DNA of 16,792 nt from G023898405 sp964368985 (GTDB taxonomy: Bacteria; Myxococcota; UBA727; JABDBI01): positions 1 through 16,792 of the forward strand of contig CAYJDW010000058.1 of NCBI GenBank assembly GCA_964368985.1, given 5' to 3'. Made by a program: the position numbers and the translations under genes. Below, one piece after another: positions 1-7,852 of the stretch (position 1 is the first letter of the stretch; every line of letters begins with the position of its first letter). The notes under the pieces were generated by a model. The model did no database searches, was not told the DNA's origin, and saw nothing but the letters and a program-made list of their open reading frames with translations.

Positions 1-315
1 GTCCGCCCCTGCGTCTTCCATGATTTTTTGCCATTTTATGGCAGTTCTAGTGCAATAACTTCCAGCCCCGGCCGTTACCACCATGCTGGATCCCGCAATC
101 TCTCGGGCTAATTTCACGATGGCAATACGCTCATCAATACTTAAAGTCGGCGCTTCACCCGTAGAGCCGGCCATGACAAAACCATGAATACCGTCGGCCT
201 TTTGCTGGATCATCAGATTGGAGAGTGCATTCATATCCACTTCGCCGTCGCTACTAAATGGCGTTACCAAAGCTGAATGAACACCTTTCCACAAATGAAG
301 GGGCTTCGTTTCCAT
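1..315 (-). CDS. dapA: 4-hydroxy-tetrahydrodipicolinate synthase, N-terminal part (runs off the left edge)
   Basis: The first 105 residues of a DapA/NAL-family (beta/alpha)8 aldolase are visible; the rest lies outside the window. DapA condenses pyruvate with aspartate semialdehyde through a lysine Schiff base, the first committed step of diaminopimelate and lysine synthesis in the cytoplasm. Support is the N-terminal ALVTPF segment (residues 15-20), followed by DGEVD, and the GSTGEAPTL motif (50-58), which corresponds to the family's G-[ST]-T-GE carboxylate-binding loop. The ATG at 313-315 is preceded on the minus strand by GGGAG about 6 nt upstream, a good ribosome binding site. The catalytic Tyr and Lys lie beyond the edge, so a relative such as N-acetylneuraminate lyase or a keto-deoxy sugar aldolase is not excluded. 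The gene is divergent from ileS, with 123 nt between the two starts. Confidence 0.78.
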   Translation of the reverse strand, partial: METKPLHLWKGVHSALVTPFSSDGEVDMNALSNLMIQQKADGIHGFVMAGSTGEAPTLSIDERIAIVKLAREIAGSSMVVTAGAGSYCTRTAIKWQKIMEDAGAD

Positions 316-438
316 AAAAATCTCCCAAGATGAGTTTCGTTTGTGCAGCTTCAGCTATTTTTTGGCAAATGGGTTGTCTAGCTAAAGACAGCATGGCAAG
401 AGCTGATAAGTAAATAGTATATAAAATTGAGGTGTTCG

Positions 439-3400
439 ATGGCTCATTTTGTGGCCCTACCAAAGAGTTTTAATTTTGCCCAAGAAGAAGAACAAATCCT
501 TGAGCTATGGGACCGCATTGACGCCTTCAAACGTTCCATCGATCAAAAAAAGGCTGCAGGCGCCACGCCTTATAGTTTTTATGACGGCCCCCCTTTTGCC
601 ACCGGCCTCCCCCACTACGGCCATTTGGTCGCCTCCTCCATCAAAGATACGGTCGCCCGTTATTGGACCATGCGCGGTCACTATGTTGAGCGTCGTTTCG
701 GGTGGGATACCCATGGTCTGCCCATCGAAATGGAAACCGAAAAAACCCTGAACCTTTCTGGGCCGCAATCGATCCGCGAATATGGCATTGGTAAGTTTAA
801 CGAAGCCTGCCGCTCAGGCGTTCTCAAATATACCAAAGAATGGCGACGAGTAATCCGCCGACTCGGCCGCTGGGTTGATTTTGATAACGATTATAAAACT
901 CTCGATCGTTCCTTCATGGAATCGGTGTGGTGGACTTTTTCGGAGCTGTGGAAAAAAGACTTGGTCTATCAGGGCTTTCGCGTCATGCCTTATAGCGTGC
1001 GATTGTCGACGCCATTATCTAATTTTGAAGCCAACCTTAACTATCAAGAAGTGCAAGACCCCGCGATCACCATCAAGGCGGAACTAAAAAGTGAGCCTGG
1101 CACGTATCTTTTGATTTGGACCACCACGCCTTGGACGCTGCCTTCGAACTTAGCCATCGCGGTGGGCTCAGACATTGATTATGTCAAAGTAAAACAGCCT
1201 GAGGACAAAGATTTTTACCTTGTGGCCGAAGTGCTCGCGCCTCAAGTTTTTAAAAATGGTTTCGAGGTGATTGAAAAGCTAAAAGGTGCAGACCTCATCG
1301 GCCGAGAATATCACCCCATTTATGCGGGCACAGATTTTAAAACGGCGCTCGGAGAACATCTCTCCCAATGCTTTAAAGTTATTCATTCCGCTCATGTCAC
1401 CACCGATAGCGGTACTGGTCTCGTTCACATGGCGCCCGCCTTTGGTGTGGACGATTTTGAGGCCTGCAAACGTGAAGGTATTCCTCATTTTGATCCTATC
1501 GATGAAGAGGGGAAATTTGGCCCGCTCGTTCCTAATGTCGCGGGATTAAGTTTCAAGGATGCCGATAAAGTAATTCTAAAAACCCTCAAAGACGATCTTA
1601 AAATCTTTGACCGCTCCACCCTCGTTCACAGCTATCCTTTTTGTTGGCGCTCTAACACACCGCTGATGTATAAGGCCGTGCCCGTCTGGTTTATCGACGT
1701 ACCGAAGATCAAAGATCGCATGAGTCTACACAATTCATCCATTCACTGGGTGCCCGAAGCGGTCGGTCATAAACGTTTTGCCCATTGGCTGAAAGATGCC
1801 GCGGAGTGGTCCGTCTCTCGGAATCGTTTTTGGGGGACGCCGATTCCGATTTGGCAATGTAAATCATGCGATCATAAAATTTGCCTTTCATCGGCCGCGG
1901 AGCTTGAGCAAAAAAGTGGCTCTCAAGTGAGTGATTTACACAGTCACTTTATCGACAGTTTAGAAATTCCTTGCGAAAAATGCGAGGCTCCTATGCAGCG
2001 CATTTTAGAAGTATTTGATTGTTGGTTTGAATCAGGCTCTATGCCCGTATCTCAAGTTCATTACCCCTTTGAAAATCAGGAGTTTTTTAAGGCATCTTTC
2101 CCTGCCGATTTTATCGCGGAAGGTTTAGATCAAACCCGCGGTTGGTTTTATACCTTGCTGGTCATTTCGACAGCGCTCTTCGATCAGCCACCTTTTAAAA
2201 ACGTGGTAGTCAACGGCATGGTGCTCGCTGCCGATGGCTCGAAAATGAGCAAGTCAAAGAAAAATTATCCCGACCCTGAAAATGTCATCAACGAATATGG
2301 CTCCGATGCATTGCGAGCTTATTTGGTAGGCAGCCCGGTGGTGCGGGCTGAGCCTTTGCAGTTTAATGAACAGGGCGTCAAAGAAGTTGTGCGTTCCGTG
2401 CTCTTGCCGCTTTATAATTCCTGGTCCTTCTTCGTTCAATATGCCAACCTCGATACTTTTGATCCAAAAACCGATTTAGCCAAAGCGCCGGCCTTAAGCG
2501 ATCGTCCTGAAATTGACCGATGGATTATTTCAAAACTGCAATCTCTAATTGCCACGGTTAACCAAGAGATGACGGGTTATTATCTCTACAAAACGATTGC
2601 TCCGATGCTGTCCTTTATCGACGATCTGACCAACTGGTATATTCGCCGTAGCCGTCGCCGTTTTTGGAAAAACGCGCTAGATGCCGCTGACCATGCTGAT
2701 AAACTCGCCGCTTATGCCACGCTTTATGAAGTGCTCACCACTTTTGCTAAAGCACTTGCTCCGATTGTTCCCTTCATGAGCGAAATGATTTATCAAAATT
2801 TAGTGGTGGGTACTGGCGTAAATCTTGATGCTCACGACAGCGTTCATCTTTGCGATTTCCCTGAAGCGGATGCCTCAAAGATCGATAAAGACCTGGAGTT
2901 CAATGTCCGTTTAGTACGTCAGGTCGTTAATATGGGCCGCGCGCTGCGGGAAAAATACCGTTTAAAGACGCGTCAACCTTTATTAAAAATCACCGTGGTA
3001 AGTCATTCCGATGTGGCGATTAAGGCTTTATCATCGCATCAAGAGCTCATTTTATCGGAGCTCAATGTACGAAACTTAGAGCTGCTCAGTGAAGATGATT
3101 CATTATGCACCCTAAGTTGCAAACCTAATTTCAAAACCCTCGGCCCCCGCGTTGGTAAAGAAATGAGCGCCATGAATAAAGCCATTTTCGCCCTGCCCCG
3201 CTCGCAACTTAAAAAACTAGAAGAGGGCGAAATTCTCTTAGTCAATGGTCATCACCTAAGCATCGACGACGTCGTGATTGTTCGTGAAGCCGTGGCCGAT
3301 GTGGTGGTAATGAGCGAAGACCATCTCACCGTGGCGCTCGATACCGAAATCAACGAGGATCTCAAACATGAAGGCATCATGCGCGAATGCGTAAGTGTTT

Positions 3401-3630
3401 TACAGCGCTTGAGAAAATCCTCTGGCCTCTTGGTAAGCGACCGCATCAAACTCTCCCTCACTTCGAATGATGATGAAATTATCGCAGCCCTCCTCAAGCA
3501 CCAGGAATATTTGGCCGCAGAATTATTGGCCACGGAGCTCATTATTGAGAAAGCCCCAACCAAGCCTGAGATCGCTGAGGAATTGGCGATTGATGATGCG
3601 GTTTTGTGGGTAGGACTAGGGAAGGTTTAA
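439..3630 (+). CDS. ileS: Isoleucyl-tRNA synthetase, type 2 (eukaryote-like) form
   Basis: This cytoplasmic class I synthetase charges tRNA-Ile with isoleucine. At 1063 aa it is longer than typical bacterial type 1 enzymes (about 930-940). Visible in order are HYGH (59-62, the HIGH signature), the CP1 editing domain with TTTPWTLPSN (from 228) and GTGLVHMAPAFG (from 325), two CxxC pairs (474/477 and 512/515) that look zinc-binding, VFDCWFESGS (525-534), and KMSKS (602-606). The anticodon-binding region follows. The C-terminal Cys-rich zinc finger of type 1 IleRS is absent. VFDCWFESGSMP and the length indicate the type 2 clade shared with eukaryotes, which is generally less sensitive to mupirocin. 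The start is ATG 439: GAGG at 429-432 is correctly spaced for it, whereas an in-frame TTG at 427 overlaps that site. The gene is monocistronic here and convergent with the next one. Confidence 0.97.
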   Translation: MAHFVALPKSFNFAQEEEQILELWDRIDAFKRSIDQKKAAGATPYSFYDGPPFATGLPHYGHLVASSIKDTVARYWTMRGHYVERRFGWDTHGLPIEMETEKTLNLSGPQSIREYGIGKFNEACRSGVLKYTKEWRRVIRRLGRWVDFDNDYKTLDRSFMESVWWTFSELWKKDLVYQGFRVMPYSVRLSTPLSNFEANLNYQEVQDPAITIKAELKSEPGTYLLIWTTTPWTLPSNLAIAVGSDIDYVKVKQPEDKDFYLVAEVLAPQVFKNGFEVIEKLKGADLIGREYHPIYAGTDFKTALGEHLSQCFKVIHSAHVTTDSGTGLVHMAPAFGVDDFEACKREGIPHFDPIDEEGKFGPLVPNVAGLSFKDADKVILKTLKDDLKIFDRSTLVHSYPFCWRSNTPLMYKAVPVWFIDVPKIKDRMSLHNSSIHWVPEAVGHKRFAHWLKDAAEWSVSRNRFWGTPIPIWQCKSCDHKICLSSAAELEQKSGSQVSDLHSHFIDSLEIPCEKCEAPMQRILEVFDCWFESGSMPVSQVHYPFENQEFFKASFPADFIAEGLDQTRGWFYTLLVISTALFDQPPFKNVVVNGMVLAADGSKMSKSKKNYPDPENVINEYGSDALRAYLVGSPVVRAEPLQFNEQGVKEVVRSVLLPLYNSWSFFVQYANLDTFDPKTDLAKAPALSDRPEIDRWIISKLQSLIATVNQEMTGYYLYKTIAPMLSFIDDLTNWYIRRSRRRFWKNALDAADHADKLAAYATLYEVLTTFAKALAPIVPFMSEMIYQNLVVGTGVNLDAHDSVHLCDFPEADASKIDKDLEFNVRLVRQVVNMGRALREKYRLKTRQPLLKITVVSHSDVAIKALSSHQELILSELNVRNLELLSEDDSLCTLSCKPNFKTLGPRVGKEMSAMNKAIFALPRSQLKKLEEGEILLVNGHHLSIDDVVIVREAVADVVVMSEDHLTVALDTEINEDLKHEGIMRECVSVLQRLRKSSGLLVSDRIKLSLTSNDDEIIAALLKHQEYLAAELLATELIIEKAPTKPEIAEELAIDDAVLWVGLGKV

Positions 3631-3653
3631 GGCTCTGGCTTTATTGAAAGAAT

Positions 3654-3682
3654 TGTCATTCCGGGCTTGACCCGGAATGACA
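3654..3682 (+). repeat. Perfect 12-bp palindrome with CTTGA loop (dispersed repeat copy)
   Basis: TGTCATTCCGGG, loop CTTGA, then the exact reverse complement. It lies between the convergent ends of ileS (stop at 3630) and the exported-protein gene (stop at 3691). There is no T-run on the plus side, so it is not a textbook terminator, although it could stall transcription from both sides. It shares the TGTCAT/ATGACA outer stem and CTTGA loop with the composite repeat at 5327-5399. Confidence 0.85.
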
Positions 3683-3690
3683 GACAAAGA

Positions 3691-5190
3691 TTATCTCCTA
3701 ATAAATTTCCAAACCTCAGTTCCACATCTCCGAATCTTTAAATTAATTCGATCCTCTCGGATGCTCAATCTCACTTTGCTAAATCTATCCTTATCAAGAT
3801 AACGTGTAATAAAATCTTGTTTCCTCGAACTCAACTGCTCAAAATTCTCCATGAGTGATTTCGGAATCTCCAACATCCCATTTTGATACAGCGGATCGTC
3901 GTCCGCATCCTCATCCCTTCTACAAATGCGAAGCTTCTCAGTGACGTGTAAAATTAAATCCATAGAGTCATCCTCAGAATCAAAAGAAACTCTAAGAACA
4001 GCGGGAGAGCATTTCAGATTAAAATCCACCAGCTCCAAATGAGCCGTCATATTTTCATCGTGCAAATCAAAAATGAATTGCTGGTCGCGACTTGAACCGA
4101 GGTCTAAACCTCCGTATTTCAGCGCACTTTTTTTGATGAACTTTCCTTCCAAAGGAAGATCCGTAGGAAAGAATTTCCATTCCACCGGCCAATCAACGGG
4201 ACATAAATCTGGGCTTCTTTCAACGAAATCATATTTAGCCTCATAATATCCACTACGCCCGTCTTTAATTCCTTCTACTCGTAAGTAGCGAACCTTTGCT
4301 CCCTTACCAACTTTTTCAATGGAAATTTTATTCGTAATGCGTCCCTGGATCTTCGGAAGCGGTTCCCATTCCGGCACCGGAAGTTTTCGCTCCGATAAAA
4401 AAAAGGCTAAAAAGCCAAAATGAGCATTTTTCTTTTCATAAGTATAATCAAAAACGATAGTATCTGCGCCCGCAATGTCGAAATCATAGCGACGGACAAA
4501 GATGTTTCCATACTTATCCATTGCCATCATCGTGGAACCCGAGGCACTAAAGGCCGCGAGGCGAAGCCGTCCTCGATGGGGCCCACAGACCTCATAACTC
4601 GTGTCGATGGGAAGCCAAGGATCGAAATAGGTGATAGTGCGGGCATCGCCACGTACAGCAAAAAGCGAAGTCACACCAAAGCCGATAAAATGATTTTGCC
4701 CCACAGAATCAACATAAGACCGGTCCAAGCGAGGCGATAAATAGGAAAAATCCCAAAGCTTTACATCCTCGGGCAAGGTCAGTCCTTCGCCTAATCCAAA
4801 AGGAAGGCCCCAGCCAGCTGTCCACCTGAAGTGTTTCGGCTCCTCTAAGGCCTTTTTCATGACAAAAATATTTCCCTTTCGGCTTCGCGCAGCTAAACGT
4901 GTGCCGTCCAAAGATAATTCCGAAATATCCCCTTTCATTTCTGGCAATACCTCTAACTCATGCCACGGTGCCGACGGTATTCTGCTTTTAAAACAAATAT
5001 TTCCTTCATTTAAACCGAACATATAGTTGCTATTTCCGGTCAGGCTATGCCCCCTAAAATAGGGTATGTTGCCTGAGGGTAAATCTTTACATTTTGCGAA
5101 GCTGGTACTTGCAAAAAAAAGAGCTCCTAGGGTCAGTGCTAAACGGAGGGGCTCGCTTATTAAAATGGGGATTTTATGCTTCGATATCAT
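3691..5190 (-). CDS. Exported protein of unknown function, possibly beta-propeller-like
   Basis: I do not recognise a family. The 499-aa product begins with a classical Sec signal peptide: basic residues (KHK, 4-6), a hydrophobic stretch at about 15-27, and a likely cleavage after SFA (Ala32). It is therefore probably periplasmic or surface-located. Internal repetition is visible. A tryptophan followed by LP-x-[MI]-x-G-x-I occurs at about 76-89 and 275-285. A unit ending in GNIFV occurs at about 93-110 and 214-232, each with a preceding small-residue, Gly, Met/Leu-Ala pattern. This fits blades of a beta-propeller, by inference. The C-terminal third (about 360-499) is rich in charged residues with no visible repeat. 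The ATG at 5190 is preferred over an in-frame TTG at 5247 because it places the signal peptide at the N-terminus; no strong ribosome binding site is visible. Repeats flank the gene on both sides. Confidence 0.85.
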   Translation of the reverse strand: MISKHKIPILISEPLRLALTLGALFFASTSFAKCKDLPSGNIPYFRGHSLTGNSNYMFGLNEGNICFKSRIPSAPWHELEVLPEMKGDISELSLDGTRLAARSRKGNIFVMKKALEEPKHFRWTAGWGLPFGLGEGLTLPEDVKLWDFSYLSPRLDRSYVDSVGQNHFIGFGVTSLFAVRGDARTITYFDPWLPIDTSYEVCGPHRGRLRLAAFSASGSTMMAMDKYGNIFVRRYDFDIAGADTIVFDYTYEKKNAHFGFLAFFLSERKLPVPEWEPLPKIQGRITNKISIEKVGKGAKVRYLRVEGIKDGRSGYYEAKYDFVERSPDLCPVDWPVEWKFFPTDLPLEGKFIKKSALKYGGLDLGSSRDQQFIFDLHDENMTAHLELVDFNLKCSPAVLRVSFDSEDDSMDLILHVTEKLRICRRDEDADDDPLYQNGMLEIPKSLMENFEQLSSRKQDFITRYLDKDRFSKVRLSIREDRINLKIRRCGTEVWKFIRR

Positions 5191-5326
5191 TTTATTTACT
5201 GCCAATCGGGTCAAGAGGCTACAAAGTTGAGGCGAAATCACCTGCAACTTTGAGCCTTATCCTCGACATTTTCGAGGGCAGAAAAAAAATGGTGCTTAAT
5301 CAGCACACTTCTCTAAATCTTTCGGT

Positions 5327-5399
5327 TGTCATCTTCGTGCTTGACACGAAGATCTAAAACACAGCGCATTAGATACTCGGGTCAAGCCCGAGTATGACA
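5327..5399. repeat. Composite palindromic repeat, two hairpin units tail to tail, cloverleaf-forming
   Basis: An outer stem TGTCAT (5327-5332) pairs with ATGACA (5394-5399). Inside it are three hairpins that abut without unpaired bases: CTTCGTG/CACGAAG (5333-5351, loop CTTGA), ATCTAA/TTAGAT (5352-5374, 11-nt loop) and ACTCGGG/CCCGAGT (5375-5393, loop TCAAG). It starts 11 nt beyond the stop of the ABC-F gene on the minus strand and lies 136 nt upstream of the start of the exported-protein gene. The layout resembles composite TGTCATTCCC-type palindromes common in proteobacteria, from memory. Confidence 0.85.
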
Positions 5400-5410
5400 A
5401 AAACAGTCTC

Positions 5411-7333
5411 TCAAATCCCGTCATCCAAGCGGCTCAACTCTTGCTCGCTGCGTTCCCAATCGGAGATCATCGAACTTACTTTTTGCTTCAATTGGTTTTT
5501 GTCGTTCTCAATCTGAAGAACCCGTTCATGGGAATTTTCCACGAAAAAATTGGGCTCTAAAAATAATTTATCAAGCTCACTAATTTTTTGTTCGGTCTCT
5601 TCAACCGCCAGCATGAGCTTGTCTAAATGTTTTTTCAGCTTTTGCACTTCCGCGCGGCGACGCTTTTGTTCGTCATAACTTAAACGATTTTGGCTGGTAT
5701 CAGTATTGCCCTCTTTCTTCGAGGCTATTTCACCTTTGGCGTCGAGATAATCGCGCTCTTTGAAAGCAACAAATTCACTGTAAGTGCCCAGATAATCCTT
5801 CACGCCTTCGCTCTCAAGCTCAATAATTCTTTGTGCAATATTGTCGATAAAAGTTCGATCGTGCGACACCACAATCAAAGTGCCCGAAAAATCGCCTAAA
5901 GCAGAGGTCAGACTTTCAATCGTCTCTAAATCCAAGTGATTGGTTGGCTCATCGAGCAAAAGCACATTGGGCTTTTTAATCATAAGATAGGCCAAATAAA
6001 GTCGACTGAGCTCGCCCCCACTCAGATCTTTCGTGAGTTTTTTAGCATCGTCGCCACTAAAAAGCACGCGCCCAAGCATGCCCTGCACGAAGCTTTGCGG
6101 TTTATCGGCGCAACATTGCCACAACCATTCAAGCACACTGTCCTTGAACTGCTTAATTTCAACACCGCAATCCTGAGCAAAATAGCCATAGCTGGTGCCG
6201 TGTCCCCATTTGATCGATTTCCTGCACTCCGAAAATTCTTCAGCGAGGGCTTTGATGAGAGTCGATTTACCCGAACCATTGGGTCCAATGATGGCAATTT
6301 TATCGCCCCGCTGCACACTGAAAGAGAAATTATTGATGATGAGCTTCTCGCCATAGGATTTGCTCAAATTCTTCACTTCCAAAACATCTTTTGAGCCTCG
6401 ATCGAGCATCTCAAATCGGAAATGAGGGTGAATCCTGGTGCTACGAATAGGCTCCTCAATAACAATTTTTTCCAGCTGCTTTATACGGCTTTGGGCCTGA
6501 CGCGCTTTGGACGCCTTAGCTTTGAAGCGCTCAATGAAAGCTTCTTTTTTAGCAATCTCTTTCTGCTGGGCTAATATTTCTTTTTCTTTCTGCAATAAAA
6601 ATAATCGTCGAGCTTTTTCAAAAGCAGTATAGTTCCCCACATATTCGGTGATGGTGGAAAAATCTATATCAAGAATACGTGTACAAACATTGTCCATAAA
6701 ACGACGATCATGGGAAACTAAAACAATCGATCCTTGATAATTTGATAAGAACTGCTCGAGCCAGTGAATTGATACAATATCCAAGTGATTGGTAGGTTCA
6801 TCGAGCATCAAGATATCAGGGCTTTTCACAAGCGCCTGAGCCAAAAATACTCGCCACTTGTAGCCGCCTGAAAGGACCTTGAGCGGCTCATCATGAAGGG
6901 CCGTAGGCAGACCTAAACCTTCCAAAATTTCCTGCGAGCGTGGCCGCAAACGATAGCCTTCATGGGTACTAATGAACTCTTCAAGGTGAGCTATTTCTGC
7001 TCCATGATCCGCGTCACTTTCTTTTAATATCGCTTCCTGGCGTTTAATCGCATTAAAAAGCTCACGCTTGCCCATCATGGCGGTATCAATAATCGTTTGG
7101 TTATCGTTTAAACTATGATCCTGACCAATGCGGAAAAGCGATAAATTGGCGGTAATTTCAATATCCCCACTATCCGCCTCCATCTCGCCGGCAATCATCC
7201 TCAAGAGGGTAGATTTACCCGAGCCATTAGCGCCCACGACGCCATAGCGTTCATTGTCTAATAAGCGCACCGAGGCTTCTTCAAAGAGGCTTTTGCGCAA
7301 AAAGGCATGGGACAATTTTTTTAACTCAATCAT
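5411..7333 (-). CDS. ABC-F family ATPase, YbiT-like, with extra C-terminal coiled coil
   Basis: This is a soluble tandem ATP-binding-cassette protein of the ABC-F class, without membrane segments. Such proteins act at the ribosomal E site on stalled or antibiotic-bound ribosomes. Cassette 1 has Walker A GANGSGKST (34-42), signature LSGGY (154-158) and Walker B LMLDEP (175-180). A charged linker with FKAKASKARQAQSR follows (270-283). Cassette 2 has GPNGSGKST (350-358), LSGGE (437-441) and LLLDEP (458-463). Segments such as ERYGVVGANGSGKST, IDTAMMGKRELF and LGRVLFSGDDAKK match my memory of YbiT rather than EttA, Uup or YheS. The last 100 or so residues (about 550-636) form a Lys/Glu-rich coiled coil absent from YbiT (about 530 aa). 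The minus-strand leader reads TTTAGG, seven T, then ATG. It is divergent from the response regulator at 7431. A resistance role cannot be judged from sequence. Confidence 0.93.
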   Translation of the reverse strand: MIELKKLSHAFLRKSLFEEASVRLLDNERYGVVGANGSGKSTLLRMIAGEMEADSGDIEITANLSLFRIGQDHSLNDNQTIIDTAMMGKRELFNAIKRQEAILKESDADHGAEIAHLEEFISTHEGYRLRPRSQEILEGLGLPTALHDEPLKVLSGGYKWRVFLAQALVKSPDILMLDEPTNHLDIVSIHWLEQFLSNYQGSIVLVSHDRRFMDNVCTRILDIDFSTITEYVGNYTAFEKARRLFLLQKEKEILAQQKEIAKKEAFIERFKAKASKARQAQSRIKQLEKIVIEEPIRSTRIHPHFRFEMLDRGSKDVLEVKNLSKSYGEKLIINNFSFSVQRGDKIAIIGPNGSGKSTLIKALAEEFSECRKSIKWGHGTSYGYFAQDCGVEIKQFKDSVLEWLWQCCADKPQSFVQGMLGRVLFSGDDAKKLTKDLSGGELSRLYLAYLMIKKPNVLLLDEPTNHLDLETIESLTSALGDFSGTLIVVSHDRTFIDNIAQRIIELESEGVKDYLGTYSEFVAFKERDYLDAKGEIASKKEGNTDTSQNRLSYDEQKRRRAEVQKLKKHLDKLMLAVEETEQKISELDKLFLEPNFFVENSHERVLQIENDKNQLKQKVSSMISDWERSEQELSRLDDGI

Positions 7334-7383
7334 AAAAAAACCTAAACGTATTCTTGGTTAGGGAGTCAAAGGCAGCAGTTTTT

Positions 7384-7412
7384 TTTACTCATCGTTCAAG
7401 AAAAGTTAAAAT
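7384..7412 (+). promoter_or_regulatory. Candidate sigma-70-type promoter for the single-domain response regulator
   Basis: TTTACT (7384-7389) and TAAAAT (7407-7412) are separated by 17 nt. The predicted start, near 7419, would leave a very short leader before the GGGAG ribosome binding site at 7421-7425, which makes this a tentative call. Confidence 0.3.
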
Positions 7413-7430
7413 CCTGACACGGGAGACCTT

Positions 7431-7847
7431 ATGAAAAAGCACCATAGTCCAAATTCAACGATTTTAGTATGTGATGATGAAAAATACATTCGAGAAAGTC
7501 TGCATGATTATTTAACCGAACATGGCTACAAAGTAGTACTCGCAGCTGACGGAATTGAATGCCTTGAGCAAACTAAAAAAGCCAAGCCAGATGCTATTTT
7601 ACTCGATATCATTATGCCGAAAATGGATGGCATCAGCGTTATCAGACAACTTCGCAAAGAAGGTTCGGAAATCCCCATTCTCGTGCTCAGCGCAAGTCAT
7701 GAGCTCGGCCCCACGGTGGAAACCGAAGAATTGAGCCTTGGTCAATTCATACCAAAGCCCATTCGCCTATCGGAGATCGAATTCTTAATCGAGACGGCAA
7801 TTCTTGAAGCTGAAGACGCCAAAGGAGACCATTGGTATTACCGATAA
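7431..7847 (+). CDS. Single-domain response regulator (CheY-like receiver)
   Basis: This 138-aa protein is a stand-alone receiver domain without an output domain. The phosphorylation site is complete: acidic pair D15/D16, phospho-acceptor D59 in LLDIIMP, S87 in LVLSAS at the Thr/Ser switch position, and K109 followed by Pro110 in FIPKP. Such proteins work by phosphorylation-dependent binding to a partner, such as a motor, kinase or phosphorelay protein. Nothing adjacent identifies the partner, and no histidine kinase is in the window. The start is ATG 7431, with GGGAG at 7421-7425. The C-terminal tail after the receiver is short and acidic, ending DHWYYR. It is divergent from the ABC-F gene (97 nt apart), and its stop lies 5 nt from the stop of the convergent 98-aa gene. 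A chemotaxis role is not supported by context. Confidence 0.92.
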   Translation: MKKHHSPNSTILVCDDEKYIRESLHDYLTEHGYKVVLAADGIECLEQTKKAKPDAILLDIIMPKMDGISVIRQLRKEGSEIPILVLSASHELGPTVETEELSLGQFIPKPIRLSEIEFLIETAILEAEDAKGDHWYYR

Positions 7848-7852
7848 TCCGA

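Noticed and set aside
420..425. TATAAA as a -10 element for ileS
   Set aside because: Transcription would start at about 432, inside the ribosome binding site, and no -35 stands upstream at the right distance.
427..438. In-frame TTG start for ileS four codons before the ATG
   Set aside because: The TTG overlaps the GAGG ribosome binding site, which is correctly spaced for ATG 439.
5191..5247. Upstream TTG start for the exported protein (19 more residues)
   Set aside because: It would bury the signal peptide behind a non-hydrophobic extension; ATG 5190 gives a normal signal peptide.
5936..6394. 152-codon plus-strand ORF inside the ABC-F gene
   Set aside because: It is antisense to conserved cassette residues, has no family resemblance and no ribosome binding site.
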